Below, one piece after another: positions 35,335-42,676 of a stretch of 64,000 nucleotides of DNA. Numbering within the stretch: the first letter of the stretch is position 1; each line of letters opens with the position of its first letter. Source of the stretch: Embleya sp040629175 (GTDB lineage: Bacteria; Actinomycetota; Actinomycetes; Streptomycetales; Streptomycetaceae). Location: positions 5,440-69,439 of the forward strand of contig NZ_JBEXUX010000055.1 in NCBI RefSeq assembly GCF_040629175.1, given 5' to 3'. The notes under the pieces are model-generated. The model worked only from the letters and a program-made list of their open reading frames with translations. It was not told where the DNA came from and ran no database searches. Both the position numbers and the translations under genes were made by a program.

Positions 35335-35370
35335 AATTGTCCGCCCATCTCAATGGGCGGACAATTTTGT
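35335..35370 (+). terminator. intrinsic terminator after the anti-sigma gene
   Basis: A perfect 14-bp stem (35335-35348 with 35353-35366) closes a 4-nt loop CTCA and is followed by TTGT. With its AT-rich base it is the most classical intrinsic terminator in the window. Confidence 0.85.
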
Positions 35371-35389
35371 CTCACATCCTGAGCCATGC

Positions 35390-35419
35390 ATGACACGAGT
35401 GGCCTACCGTCCCTACGAT
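35390..35419 (+). promoter_or_regulatory. promoter of the leader peptide-sseA operon
   Basis: ATGACA at 35390-35395 and TACGAT at 35414-35419 are 18 nt apart, a good vegetative promoter. The expected start of transcription falls on the GTG at 35427, so the leader peptide would be read from a leaderless end. Confidence 0.65.
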
Positions 35420-35426
35420 CGATGGT

Positions 35427-35510
35427 GTGAAGCGACAGGCGGACGACCTCACCAAGCGGCGCGCAGTGGACCTGTGCCGCACGCAGACCTGCCTGTGTTG
35501 CGCTGACTGA
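35427..35510 (+). CDS. cysteine-rich leader peptide (Ms5788A-like) upstream of sseA
   Basis: This 27-residue frame starts with GTG and encodes a peptide with Cys at 17, 22, 24 and 25 in its last third, after the segment RRAVDLC. Small Cys-rich peptides of this kind (Ms5788A in Mycobacterium) sit before rhodanese/DUF1416 operons and attenuate them according to cysteine supply. Here the same two genes follow. The 234-nt gap to sseA leaves room for alternative RNA structures. It has no Shine-Dalgarno sequence, and the promoter position predicts a leaderless start. Confidence 0.78.
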   Translation: MKRQADDLTKRRAVDLCRTQTCLCCAD

Positions 35511-35744
35511 CTTGCCGACAGTCGTCGATCGGCGATCCGCCCGAGGCGGATCGCGACCGGCCGTCGGACCCGGGGCCCGAACCGCGTGACGACGCGGTGG
35601 AACGGGCACTCGGCCCTCGCGTAGCAACCACGGACACACCCCACCCCCGCCTGCCGCGGCGCCGCGGCACGCCCGGGTGTACCCCGAGACCGCGTACCGC
35701 CACATCCGCGGCAATCCCGCGCACTCTGCACCGGAGGTATCCCC

Positions 35745-36584
35745 ATGAGCCGCTCCGACGTTCTGGTAGACGCCGACTGGGTCCAGGCCCGCCTGGACGA
35801 CCCGAAGGTCGTCCTCGTCGAGGTCGACGAGGACACCAGCGCCTACGTCAAGAACCACATCCGCGGCGCGGTGCGCATCGACTGGCGCGACGACCTGCAG
35901 GACCCGGTCAAGCGCGACTTCGTCGACGAGGCCGGCTTCTCCGCGCTGCTGTCCGCCAAGGGCATCTCCAACGACGACACCGTCGTGCTCTACGGCGGCA
36001 ACAACAACTGGTTCGCGTCCTACGCCTACTGGTACTTCAAGCTCTACGGCCACGGCGACGTCAAGCTGCTCGACGGCGGTCGCAAGAAGTGGGAGCTCGA
36101 CTCGCGCGAGCTGGTCGTCGAGGTGCCCGAGCGCGCCGCGACGAACTACGTGGCCAAGGAGCAGGACACCTCGATCCGCGCCTGGCGCGACGACGTGCTC
36201 GCCGCGATCGGTTCGCTGAACCTGGTCGACGTGCGTTCGCCCGACGAGTTCTCCGGCAAGCTGCTCGCCCCGGCGCACCTGCCGCAGGAGCAGTCGCAGA
36301 AGGCCGGCCACGTGCCGACCGCGAAGAACATCCCGTGGTCGAAGGCCGCCAACGACGACGGCACCTTCAAGACCAACGAGGAACTCACCGCGCTGTACGA
36401 GGGCGAGGGCGTGGACCTGGCGAAGGACACCATCGCCTACTGCCGGATCGGCGAGCGCTCCGCGCACACCTGGTTCGTCCTGCACGAGCTGCTGGAGCAG
36501 GGCAACGTCCGCAACTACGACGGCTCGTGGACCGAGTACGGCGCGCTGGTCGGCGTGCCGATCGAGCTCGGCGACGGCAAGTGA
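35745..36584 (+). CDS. sseA: thiosulfate sulfurtransferase (rhodanese), SseA/CysA2 type
   Basis: The 279-residue protein has two rhodanese domains. The active-site Cys lies near residue 232 in AYCRIGERSAHTW, while the first domain lacks one (YGGNNNWFASYAYW), as usual. It moves a sulfane sulfur from thiosulfate or 3-mercaptopyruvate to an acceptor such as cyanide or a thiol. CGGAGG lies 8 nt before the ATG. It is the first enzyme gene of the leader-controlled sulfur operon. Confidence 0.95.
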   Translation: MSRSDVLVDADWVQARLDDPKVVLVEVDEDTSAYVKNHIRGAVRIDWRDDLQDPVKRDFVDEAGFSALLSAKGISNDDTVVLYGGNNNWFASYAYWYFKLYGHGDVKLLDGGRKKWELDSRELVVEVPERAATNYVAKEQDTSIRAWRDDVLAAIGSLNLVDVRSPDEFSGKLLAPAHLPQEQSQKAGHVPTAKNIPWSKAANDDGTFKTNEELTALYEGEGVDLAKDTIAYCRIGERSAHTWFVLHELLEQGNVRNYDGSWTEYGALVGVPIELGDGK

Positions 36585-36626
36585 GCGTCGGCTACCCCAC
36601 CTACCCGACTTCAGGGAGCAAGAACG

Positions 36627-36920
36627 ATGTGCGGTGCGAAGGCCGGCGGCCCGGATCTGGCAGGAGTTGACGTGGCGAAGGAAACCATCATCCAGGGGGC
36701 GGTGACCAAGGGCGGGCAGCCGATCAACGGCTACGTGCGCCTGCTCGACGCGGGCGGCGACTTCACCGCCGAGGTGCCCACGTCCGCGACCGGCCAGTTC
36801 CGGTTCTTCGCGGCGCCGGGCAACTGGACCGTGCGGGCACTCGTGCCCGGCGCGACCGTGGACCGCAGCGTCGTGGTGTCCGAGAAGGGCACCGTCGCCG
36901 AGGTCGAGATCGCGGTCTGA
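36627..36920 (+). CDS. DUF1416 family protein
   Basis: The 97-residue protein starts MCGAKAGGP, with one Cys at position 3, and then forms a beta-sandwich-like pattern (VTKGGQPINGYVRLLD, GNWTVRALVPG). DUF1416 proteins almost always follow SseA/CysA2 in actinomycetes and probably act with it in sulfur transfer; the conserved N-terminal Cys could carry sulfur. AGGGAG lies upstream of the ATG, 42 nt after sseA. Confidence 0.92.
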   Translation: MCGAKAGGPDLAGVDVAKETIIQGAVTKGGQPINGYVRLLDAGGDFTAEVPTSATGQFRFFAAPGNWTVRALVPGATVDRSVVVSEKGTVAEVEIAV

Positions 36921-36987
36921 CCCCGACCGGGCGGGACTCCTTCGGACGTACACCCATGGATCCCGTGGCCGATCGGCGGAAAAACGG

Positions 36988-37024
36988 CTCCACCCCTCCC
37001 CACGTGCTCGGGGGAGGGGTGGAG
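36988..37024. terminator. terminator after the sulfur operon
   Basis: A 14-bp perfect stem (36988-37001 with 37011-37024) with a 9-nt loop lies 67 bp after DUF1416. It separates the sulfur operon from the SMR gene. Confidence 0.75.
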
Positions 37025-37061
37025 TCCGTTCGGGGTGTGTGCCCGGGGTCGCAAGGGCAGA

Positions 37062-37105
37062 AAGGTTTCCGTATCTTCGGTGGATCTGCCGGGGGGCAGA
37101 ACCTT
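37062..37105 (+). ncRNA. possible structured leader of the SMR gene
   Basis: An inner hairpin TCTGCC-GGGG-GGCAGA (37085-37100) is enclosed by AAGGTT (37062-37067), which can pair with AACCTT (37100-37105). The two share one base, so they may compete. It lies 50-90 nt before an SMR gene, a family often under guanidine riboswitches. I could not match any known class. Confidence 0.3.
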
Positions 37106-37153
37106 CGGAGTGCGGGGACACCGACGGCAACGCGCGACGCCGGGAGGCAACAC

Positions 37154-37477
37154 GTGGCATGGGTGATCGTGATCATCGCGGGAGTCCTGGAGACCGGCTT
37201 CGCCATCATGCTCAAACAAAGCCACGGATTCACCCGGTTGTGGCCCACGATCGGCTTCGCGGTCTGTGCGCTGGGCAGCTTCGGGCTGCTCACCTACGCG
37301 CTCAAGTCGCTGGAGGTCGGCCCCGCGTACGCGGTGTGGACCGGAATCGGCGCGGCGGGCACCGCGCTCGTGGGCATCTGGCTCCTGAACGAGGGCTCCT
37401 CGCCGCTCAAGCTGATCTCGATCGGCCTGGTCCTGCTCGGCGTGATCGGCCTGAACATCTCCGGGATTAGCCACTGA
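37154..37477 (+). CDS. small multidrug resistance (SMR) family transporter
   Basis: The 107-residue protein has four hydrophobic helices and the essential glutamate E13 in VLETGFAIML, as in EmrE/SugE. SMR proteins work as dimers and exchange protons for small cations such as quaternary ammonium compounds or guanidinium. The GTG at 37154 has GGGAGG 6 nt upstream. The L-E-T-G-F-A context resembles the SugE/Gdx subgroup, so guanidinium export is possible; I am not certain. Confidence 0.9.
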   Translation: MAWVIVIIAGVLETGFAIMLKQSHGFTRLWPTIGFAVCALGSFGLLTYALKSLEVGPAYAVWTGIGAAGTALVGIWLLNEGSSPLKLISIGLVLLGVIGLNISGISH

Positions 37478-37501
37478 CCCCCGGTCCGCCCCGGCGAACG
37501 C

Positions 37502-37864
37502 TCAGTAGACCAGCGCCTGGGCGCCGTCCGCGAGCGCTTCCTGGACGAACACCTGGGCACCGGCGATCCGGATCCCGGGCAGTACGTCGTCGCCGGTGAT
37601 CTCCCGGCGTGCCGCGCACTGCGTGCACAGAGTCACCCGCCCGCCCGCGATCAGCGCGTCGAGCAGATCCGGCAGCGGCGCGGCATGCGGCAGTTCGAAC
37701 TCGGCGGCGCGCCCGGGCAGCGCGAACCAGGACGACTCGCCGGTGAGCCACAGCGATACGTCCACGCCCGACGCGAGCGCCACCGACGCCACCGTGAACG
37801 CCTGGGAGCAACGCTCCGGCGCGTCCTGACCTGCGGTGACCTTGACCACGAGAGATCGCTTCAC
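37502..37864 (-). CDS. DsrE family protein
   Basis: The 120-residue protein has the DsrE/F-like fold, with cysteines at 19 (PERCSQAF) and at 80 and 83 (TLCTQCAARR). Related proteins handle persulfide sulfur, and the CxxC could do so here. I use GTG at 37864 since homologues start with KxLVVKVTAG; the frame is open to 37957. TAGGCT lies 7 nt upstream and there is no Shine-Dalgarno site, so the mRNA may be leaderless. It is divergent from the small membrane peptide. Confidence 0.85.
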   Translation of the reverse strand: MKRSLVVKVTAGQDAPERCSQAFTVASVALASGVDVSLWLTGESSWFALPGRAAEFELPHAAPLPDLLDALIAGGRVTLCTQCAARREITGDDVLPGIRIAGAQVFVQEALADGAQALVY

Positions 37865-37951
37865 GGCCCGCAGCCTATACACTGAGGCCGTTTGGCACCC
37901 GGCCAGGTCGACCTGGCCCACCGCGTACGAAGCATGAGGAGCACCCGGGCG

Positions 37952-38050
37952 ATGCACATCTTCTTCATTGCCATGATGGCCTTGGTCGGCGTCCTCGTCG
38001 CGTGGTTCGCCGCGCTGACCGTGTCCAAGCTGTACAAGGGCCAGAACTGA
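37952..38050 (+). CDS. 32-residue single-pass membrane peptide
   Basis: An ATG preceded by GAGGAG opens a 32-codon frame. The peptide has one hydrophobic helix (about residues 3-24, with FFIAMMALVGVLVAWF) and a short positively charged end SKLYKGQN, an inside-positive tail. I recall similar tiny proteins in this position in other actinomycetes, of no known function. Confidence 0.65.
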   Translation: MHIFFIAMMALVGVLVAWFAALTVSKLYKGQN

Positions 38051-38106
38051 GCGCGGGCCCGGTAGGCTGATCCGCCGTACCCGACCCCGGAAGCGGCTGC
38101 CCCACC

Positions 38107-38622
38107 ATGATCGAAATCCCGGACGACCTGCACTTCGACGCCGTCCCGCTCGCGTTCCTGCTCGGCACCTGGGAAGGCGCCGGTGTCGGCGACTACCCGA
38201 CCATCGAGGCGTTCCGCTTCGGCCAGCAGGTCACCTTCGGCTACATCGCGAACAAGCCGTTCCTCACCTACACGTCGCGCACCTGGCTGCTCGACGACGC
38301 GGGTGAGCGGGTGCGTCCGCTGGCCACCGAGACCGGCTTCTGGCGCTCGAAGCTGGACGGCTCGATCGACGTGACGCTCGCCCACCCCACCGGGATCGTG
38401 GAGATCTGGCTCGGCAAGGTGGACGGCCCGCGGCTGGAGATGCGCACCGACGTGGTCGCGCGCACCGCAGACGCGAAGGAGTACACCGCCGGACACCGGC
38501 TGTACGGCCTGGTCAAGGGCGAGTTGATGTACGCGTACGACATGGCCGCCATGGGCCGGCCGCTCCAGGCCCACGTCTCCGCCCAGCTCAAGCGCGTCGA
38601 CGCGGACCTCGCGGCCGAATAG
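38107..38622 (+). CDS. nitrobindin-like heme-binding beta-barrel (FABP-like, DUF1794)
   Basis: The 171-residue protein has the signature GTWEGAG at residues 20-26 and a ten-strand beta-barrel pattern ending in GELMYAYDMAAMG. In mycobacterial and plant nitrobindins a ferric heme bound in the barrel isomerises peroxynitrite or binds nitric oxide. The heme-ligand His near the C-terminal strands is plausible (H183-type position corresponds to the HVSAQLKR segment) but not proven. The ATG at 38107 lacks a strong ribosome-binding site. Confidence 0.88.
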   Translation: MIEIPDDLHFDAVPLAFLLGTWEGAGVGDYPTIEAFRFGQQVTFGYIANKPFLTYTSRTWLLDDAGERVRPLATETGFWRSKLDGSIDVTLAHPTGIVEIWLGKVDGPRLEMRTDVVARTADAKEYTAGHRLYGLVKGELMYAYDMAAMGRPLQAHVSAQLKRVDADLAAE

Positions 38623-38684
38623 CGCACGAGCGCGCCGAACCGGACGCGACCGCGCGCGGTCGCCCGGAGGCCGGTCCACACTCG

Positions 38685-38690
38685 TAAACT
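38685..38690 (+). promoter_or_regulatory. -10 box of the Fur-family gene, leaderless type
   Basis: TAAACT lies 7 nt before the GTG start at 38698, and no Shine-Dalgarno sequence is present. Confidence 0.55.
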
Positions 38691-38697
38691 TCCGTGC

Positions 38698-39123
38698 GTG
38701 AGCACTGACTGGAAGCACGAACTTCGGGAGAAGGGCTACCGGCTCACGCCGCAGCGCCAACTCGTCCTCGAAGCGGTGAACACCCTGGGCCACGCGACGC
38801 CGGACGAGATCCTGGTCGAGGTGCACAAGACCGCCGGCGGGATCAACATCTCGACGGTCTACCGCACCCTCGAACTGCTCGAACAGCTCGACCTCGTCAC
38901 CCACACCCACCTGGGCCACGGCGCGCCGACCTACCATCCGGCGGACGTCGGCGGCCATCTGCACCTGGTCTGTCGGGACTGTCGGCGGGTGATCGAGGTG
39001 GGCACCGAGGTCGCCGCCGCGATGGGCGAGCGGCTGCGCGCCGAGCACGGGTTCGACATCGACCTCGCGCACTTCGCGATCTTCGGCCGCTGTGCCGAGT
39101 GCACCGCCGCCCGGGTTCCCTGA
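38698..39123 (+). CDS. nur: Fur-family regulator, probably nickel-responsive Nur
   Basis: The 141-residue protein has the Fur winged helix (about 10-80) and a dimerisation domain with two CxxC zinc sites (C92/C95 and C132/C135). Histidines suited to a regulatory metal site are H32, H69, H71, H74, H87, H89 and H125. The start STDWKHELREKGYRLTPQRQLVLEAV closely resembles the Nur protein of S. coelicolor as I recall it, as does its position before ygfZ. Nur represses nickel uptake and the iron superoxide dismutase. An ordinary Zur or Fur role cannot be excluded. Confidence 0.85.
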   Translation: MSTDWKHELREKGYRLTPQRQLVLEAVNTLGHATPDEILVEVHKTAGGINISTVYRTLELLEQLDLVTHTHLGHGAPTYHPADVGGHLHLVCRDCRRVIEVGTEVAAAMGERLRAEHGFDIDLAHFAIFGRCAECTAARVP

Positions 39124-39156
39124 GGCTGCGGCAACCGCGCCGGCCGGCCGGTCTCG

Positions 39157-39162
39157 TACTGT
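39157..39162 (+). promoter_or_regulatory. -10 box of ygfZ, leaderless type
   Basis: TACTGT lies 6 nt before the ATG at 39169. The G-run between them is not a good Shine-Dalgarno sequence at that distance. Confidence 0.4.
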
Positions 39163-39168
39163 GGGGGT

Positions 39169-40119
39169 ATGCCCACGAGTCCTTTGTTGTCCCTGCCCGG
39201 CGCGGTCGCCGCGGAAGCCCCCGACGCCGGCGTCGCCGCGCACTACGGCGACCCCCTGCGCGAACAACGTCGGCTGGAGGCCGGCGAGGGTTTCGTCGAC
39301 CTCTCGCACCGTGACGTGATCAGGGTGAGCGGTCCGGACCGGCTGAGCTGGTTGCACTCGCTGACCACGCAGCACCTGACCGGGCTGAAGCCGCACGAGG
39401 CGACGCTGACGCTCGTGCTGAGCCCGCACGGACACATCGAGCACGCGCTGTACGGCGTGGACGACGGCGAGGCGTTCCTGGCCCACCTGGAGCCCGGCGA
39501 GGCACCGGCCCTGGTCGAGTTCCTGGACCGGATGCGCTTCATGTTGCGGGTCGAGGTCGCGGACGTGTCCGCCGATTTCGCGATCGTGCACGAGGCGGGC
39601 GACGGCGGCGACCCGCCCAAGGACGTGCCGGTGCGCGACACCGGGTACGGGCGCGAGCTGTTCCTGCCGCGCGAGCGACTGGAGCGGTACGGGCGCGAGC
39701 ACCCGAACCCGGCCGGCATGTGGGCCTACGAGGCGCTGCGGATCGCCGCGCACCGGCCTCGGCTGGGCCTGGAGACCGACCACCGCACGATCGTGCACGA
39801 GCTGGGCCTGATCGACACCGCGGTGCACCTGGACAAGGGCTGCTACCGCGGCCAGGAAACGGTCGCGCGGGTGCACAACCTGGGTCGACCGCCGCGCCGG
39901 CTGGTCTTCCTGCACCTGGACGGCACCCCGGAGAAGCTGCCCGAGCACGGCGCACCGGTCGAACTGGCGGGCCGGCAGGTCGGCTTCGTCACCAGCGCGG
40001 TGCGCCATCACGAACTCGGCCCGATCGCGCTGGCGCTGATCAAGCGCAACACCGCGGTGGACGCCGAACTCCTGGCCGGCGGGGTGCCGGCGACCCAGGA
40101 GATCGTGGTCCCCGCGTGA
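39169..40119 (+). CDS. ygfZ: YgfZ/GcvT-fold folate-binding protein
   Basis: The 316-residue protein resembles the T-protein of glycine cleavage and carries the YgfZ signature KGCYRGQE near residues 223-230. YgfZ uses folate to help synthesis or repair of certain iron-sulfur clusters, and the Cys in the signature is essential in E. coli. Other conserved blocks are GPDRLSWLHSLTTQHL and RIAAHRPRLGLETD. It lies just downstream of the Fur-family gene. Confidence 0.92.
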   Translation: MPTSPLLSLPGAVAAEAPDAGVAAHYGDPLREQRRLEAGEGFVDLSHRDVIRVSGPDRLSWLHSLTTQHLTGLKPHEATLTLVLSPHGHIEHALYGVDDGEAFLAHLEPGEAPALVEFLDRMRFMLRVEVADVSADFAIVHEAGDGGDPPKDVPVRDTGYGRELFLPRERLERYGREHPNPAGMWAYEALRIAAHRPRLGLETDHRTIVHELGLIDTAVHLDKGCYRGQETVARVHNLGRPPRRLVFLHLDGTPEKLPEHGAPVELAGRQVGFVTSAVRHHELGPIALALIKRNTAVDAELLAGGVPATQEIVVPA

Positions 40120-40174
40120 CCCCGGGGCTCGCGGGTCGGTTCGTCCCGGCCCCGGGCCGAATCCCGGACCCGCT

Positions 40175-40363
40175 CTAGCGGATCTCGCGGCGGCGGACGC
40201 GGTGCAGGCGCCGCCGCTGCGAGCGGTCCAGGGTGAAGTAGGCGACGACCGGCAGGCCGATCGCGACCGCCACGATGGTCCAGGCGATCCACGAAGGCAG
40301 CACGATCAGCGCGATGATGGCGACGACGATCCCGGCCGCGATGTACGGCCCGCGGTGCGACAT
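40175..40363 (-). CDS. small membrane protein
   Basis: The 62-residue protein has two adjacent hydrophobic helices (about 7-23 and 26-44) and a strongly basic end with RSQRRRLHRVRRREIR. AAGGGG precedes the ATG at 40363 at 9 nt. It is convergent with ygfZ. I recognise no family. Confidence 0.65.
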   Translation of the reverse strand: MSHRGPYIAAGIVVAIIALIVLPSWIAWTIVAVAIGLPVVAYFTLDRSQRRRLHRVRRREIR

Positions 40364-40488
40364 GGTCCAACCCCTTCGGTCGGTGTACCCGACGCCCATT
40401 CTCCTTCCCCGTTCGCCCGGGGAACATGGGGAGAACCCCCGGAACCGGTGAATCCCGGCGTGTCGGGGCGTGTTCTCGAACCCACGCG

Positions 40489-40914
40489 TCACATGTCCAC
40501 GACGAGGGTCATCGGGCCGTCGTTGACGAGGGCGACCTTCATGTCGGCGCCGAACACGCCGGTGGCCACGTCGGCACCGAGCGCGCGCAGCGCGGCGACC
40601 ACCTCGGCCACCAGGGGTTCGGCGACCGGCCCCGGCGCGGCCTCGTTCCAGGTGGGTCGGCGACCCTTGCGGGCGTCGCCGTACAGGGTGAACTGGCTGA
40701 TCACCAGCAGCGGCGCGGACAGGTCCGAGCAGGACTTCTCGCCGTCCAGGACGCGCAGGCTCCACAACTTGGCGGCCAGCCGGCGGGCGATCTCGGGGGT
40801 GTCGGTGTGCGTGACGCCGACCAGGACACACAGCCCGGGGCCCACGATCGAGCCGACCACCTCCCCCTCGACGGTCACGGATGCTTCGGTCACGACCTGC
40901 AGGACGGCACGCAT
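40489..40914 (-). CDS. dtd: D-aminoacyl-tRNA deacylase
   Basis: The 141-residue protein has both Dtd signatures, SQFTLYGDARKGRRP (about 75-89) and the C-terminal N-x-GPMT loop. It cleaves D-amino acids, and glycine, from mischarged tRNAs in the cytoplasm. The ATG at 40914 is preceded by CAGAAT at 6 nt, so a leaderless mRNA is possible; the frame is open further but homologues start at MRAVLQ. It is divergent from rsiG. Confidence 0.95.
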   Translation of the reverse strand: MRAVLQVVTEASVTVEGEVVGSIVGPGLCVLVGVTHTDTPEIARRLAAKLWSLRVLDGEKSCSDLSAPLLVISQFTLYGDARKGRRPTWNEAAPGPVAEPLVAEVVAALRALGADVATGVFGADMKVALVNDGPMTLVVDM

Positions 40915-40987
40915 GGCCCCATTCTGCACACCCGTCCGGACCCCCTTCCCCCGCATTGGCACGCGGTGGTCTGTCCGACATGACACG

Positions 40988-41518
40988 ATGCGTCTCATGG
41001 TGGATCTTCCCGACGGAGTGGCCCCGGAGGCCATCCGCGCACTCACGCTGAGTCGGGTTCGCGAACTCATGCGGGACGCCCAGCGCGAGGAGAACGATCT
41101 GTCCTATCTGCGGAGACTGCTCCAGGGCCGGATCGACATCCTGCGTGCGGAGCTGGCCCGTCGGTCCGGCCGGGACGGCGCCGAGCCGACCTCGCCGGTG
41201 GTGGGCAGGCTGCCCGAGATCCTGTCCGAGTCCAGACCGCCCACCCGCGGCGCGCGACACGTCAACGTCCAGCCGCCGCGCACCGATCGCTACCGGAGCT
41301 GGATCGAGCAACTGCTCGCCGACGTGGGCCTGTCCGACCTGGCCGCGCACACCGACGCGGAGCTGGGCGAGGCGTTGGACAAGCTCGGCACCCACGAGCA
41401 GGAGGTGTCCTCGCGTCGGCATCGCCTGCAGCGCACCGCCGACGACTGTGCCGCCGAGATCACCCGTCGCTACCGCGAGGGCGAGGCGAAGGTGGAAGAC
41501 CTGCTGTCGGGCCGATGA
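40988..41518 (+). CDS. rsiG: RsiG (AmfC), c-di-GMP-dependent anti-sigma factor for WhiG
   Basis: The 176-residue helical protein contains two copies of the c-di-GMP-binding motif E-x3-S-x2-R-x3-Q-x3-D. The first is E35/S39/R42/Q46/D50 and the second E137/S141/R144/Q148/D152; both are intact. In Streptomyces, RsiG binds two c-di-GMP molecules and sequesters the sporulation sigma factor WhiG. The ATG at 40988 is used; the ATG at 40997 is also possible. There is no obvious Shine-Dalgarno site. Presence of this gene implies a sporulating, filamentous host. Confidence 0.93.
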   Translation: MRLMVDLPDGVAPEAIRALTLSRVRELMRDAQREENDLSYLRRLLQGRIDILRAELARRSGRDGAEPTSPVVGRLPEILSESRPPTRGARHVNVQPPRTDRYRSWIEQLLADVGLSDLAAHTDAELGEALDKLGTHEQEVSSRRHRLQRTADDCAAEITRRYREGEAKVEDLLSGR

Positions 41519-41557
41519 GCCCTTCGGCGCGGGACACGCCTCCGTGAGGCATACGAC

Positions 41558-41586
41558 TGCAAGCAGGGTGCTTGCAATAGCAAGCA
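41558..41586. promoter_or_regulatory. palindromic operator upstream of the XRE regulator
   Basis: TGCAAGCA-GGG-TGCTTGCA is a perfect 8-bp inverted repeat (41558-41576), and a third arm AGCAAGCA follows at 41579-41586. The elements lie 22-50 bp before the XRE gene start, where an autoregulatory operator is expected. Confidence 0.6.
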
Positions 41587-41607
41587 CGGTGTGTGCATGC
41601 TGGGGCC

Positions 41608-42048
41608 ATGGCTGGTCTGAACGTCGGCTCGCTGGGTGAGTACATCCGGGAGCAACGCCGCAACGCGCAATATTCGCTTCGGCAACTCGCCGAGGCGGCC
41701 GGGGTTTCGAACCCCTATCTGAGTCAGATCGAGCGTGGTTTGCGGCGGCCGAGCGCGGAGATTCTGCAACAGATCGCCAAGGCGCTTCGGATCTCGGCCG
41801 AGACGCTCTACGTACAGGCGGGCATCCTCGACGAACGCGAGGAGGGTGACCGTGAGGTGCGCACCGCGATCATGGCGGACCCGGCGATCAACGACCGGCA
41901 GAAGCGGGTCCTCATCGAGATCTACGAGGCATTCCGCAAGGAGAACGCACAGGACGGCGCCGTGCGGGACGAACCGGGCGCCGCCGACGAAACCGAGAAC
42001 GGCAGGGCCGGCCGGGCCACCACCGACACCTCGATCTCCAGCAGTTAG
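41608..42048 (+). CDS. XRE-family transcriptional regulator
   Basis: The 146-residue protein has an N-terminal Cro/C1 helix-turn-helix (about 8-66) with SLRQLAEAAGVSNPYLSQIERGLRRPSAEIL. A helical segment with DPAINDRQKRVLIEIYEAF follows, and an acidic, disordered tail. The ATG at 41608 fits homologues starting MAxLNVG-LGEY; a GTG at 41593 would add five residues. The HBHA-like gene starts 12 nt after it, so the two are likely cotranscribed. The ligand is unknown. Confidence 0.88.
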   Translation: MAGLNVGSLGEYIREQRRNAQYSLRQLAEAAGVSNPYLSQIERGLRRPSAEILQQIAKALRISAETLYVQAGILDEREEGDREVRTAIMADPAINDRQKRVLIEIYEAFRKENAQDGAVRDEPGAADETENGRAGRATTDTSISSS

Positions 42049-42060
42049 GAACCGAACACC

Positions 42061-42558
42061 ATGGCAATCGCCACGGATCTGAAGAAGACCTTGACCGACA
42101 GCACCCCGCTGTACGCCGTCGCCGGTGCCGGCGACCTGATGGTGGAGAAGCTGCGGGAGCTGCCCGACCGCTTCCGAGCCGAGGTCACCACCGACCCCAA
42201 GGTGCTGCGCGAGCGCCTCCAGACGCTGCCCGACCGCACCCAGACCTTCGCCAAGTCCCAGGTGGACCGGGCCAAGGAGCTCTACGGCGACCTGGCGGCC
42301 CGCGGCGAGAAACTGGTCAAGCGGGTCGACCGGCAGGAGAGCACCAAGCAGGCCAAGGCGGCCGTGCGCACCACCGAGAGCAAGGCCAAGGGCACCACGA
42401 CCGCGGCCAAGCGCGGCGTCGCCAACGCCCGGACCCAGGCGAAGTCCGCCGCCACCGCCGCCGGCAAGGCCGCGGGCGCCGCGGCGGACGCCGTCGAGCA
42501 GGCCGCCCGCAAGGTCGGCGACTCCGCCGGCAAGCCGGCCGCCGGCGCGAACGCCTGA
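42061..42558 (+). CDS. Lys/Ala-rich HBHA-like protein
   Basis: The 165-residue protein has an N-terminal helical half (1-85) with regular charged heptads. Its C-terminal half is almost only Ala, Lys, Thr and Gly (AKAAVRTTESKAKGTTTAAKR, AAGKAAGAAADAVEQAARK). This architecture matches the heparin-binding hemagglutinin family of mycobacteria, surface or lipid-associated proteins with a polycationic tail. In streptomycetes the role is unknown. No signal peptide is seen. Confidence 0.82.
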   Translation: MAIATDLKKTLTDSTPLYAVAGAGDLMVEKLRELPDRFRAEVTTDPKVLRERLQTLPDRTQTFAKSQVDRAKELYGDLAARGEKLVKRVDRQESTKQAKAAVRTTESKAKGTTTAAKRGVANARTQAKSAATAAGKAAGAAADAVEQAARKVGDSAGKPAAGANA

Positions 42559-42676
42559 CCCCGGGCACACCGATCCACCGGGTGCCGCCTCGGCAACCCC
42601 CGAGGTGGCACCCGACGTGCCAGACTGGAATCCCGCACGACGTGGCGGCACCCGGCGGCCGCGCAGAGGAGGACCG

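Noticed and set aside
37025..37153. Known guanidine riboswitch before the SMR gene
   Set aside because: The paired ACGR loops or the ykkC core could not be located, so only an unassigned structured leader is reported.
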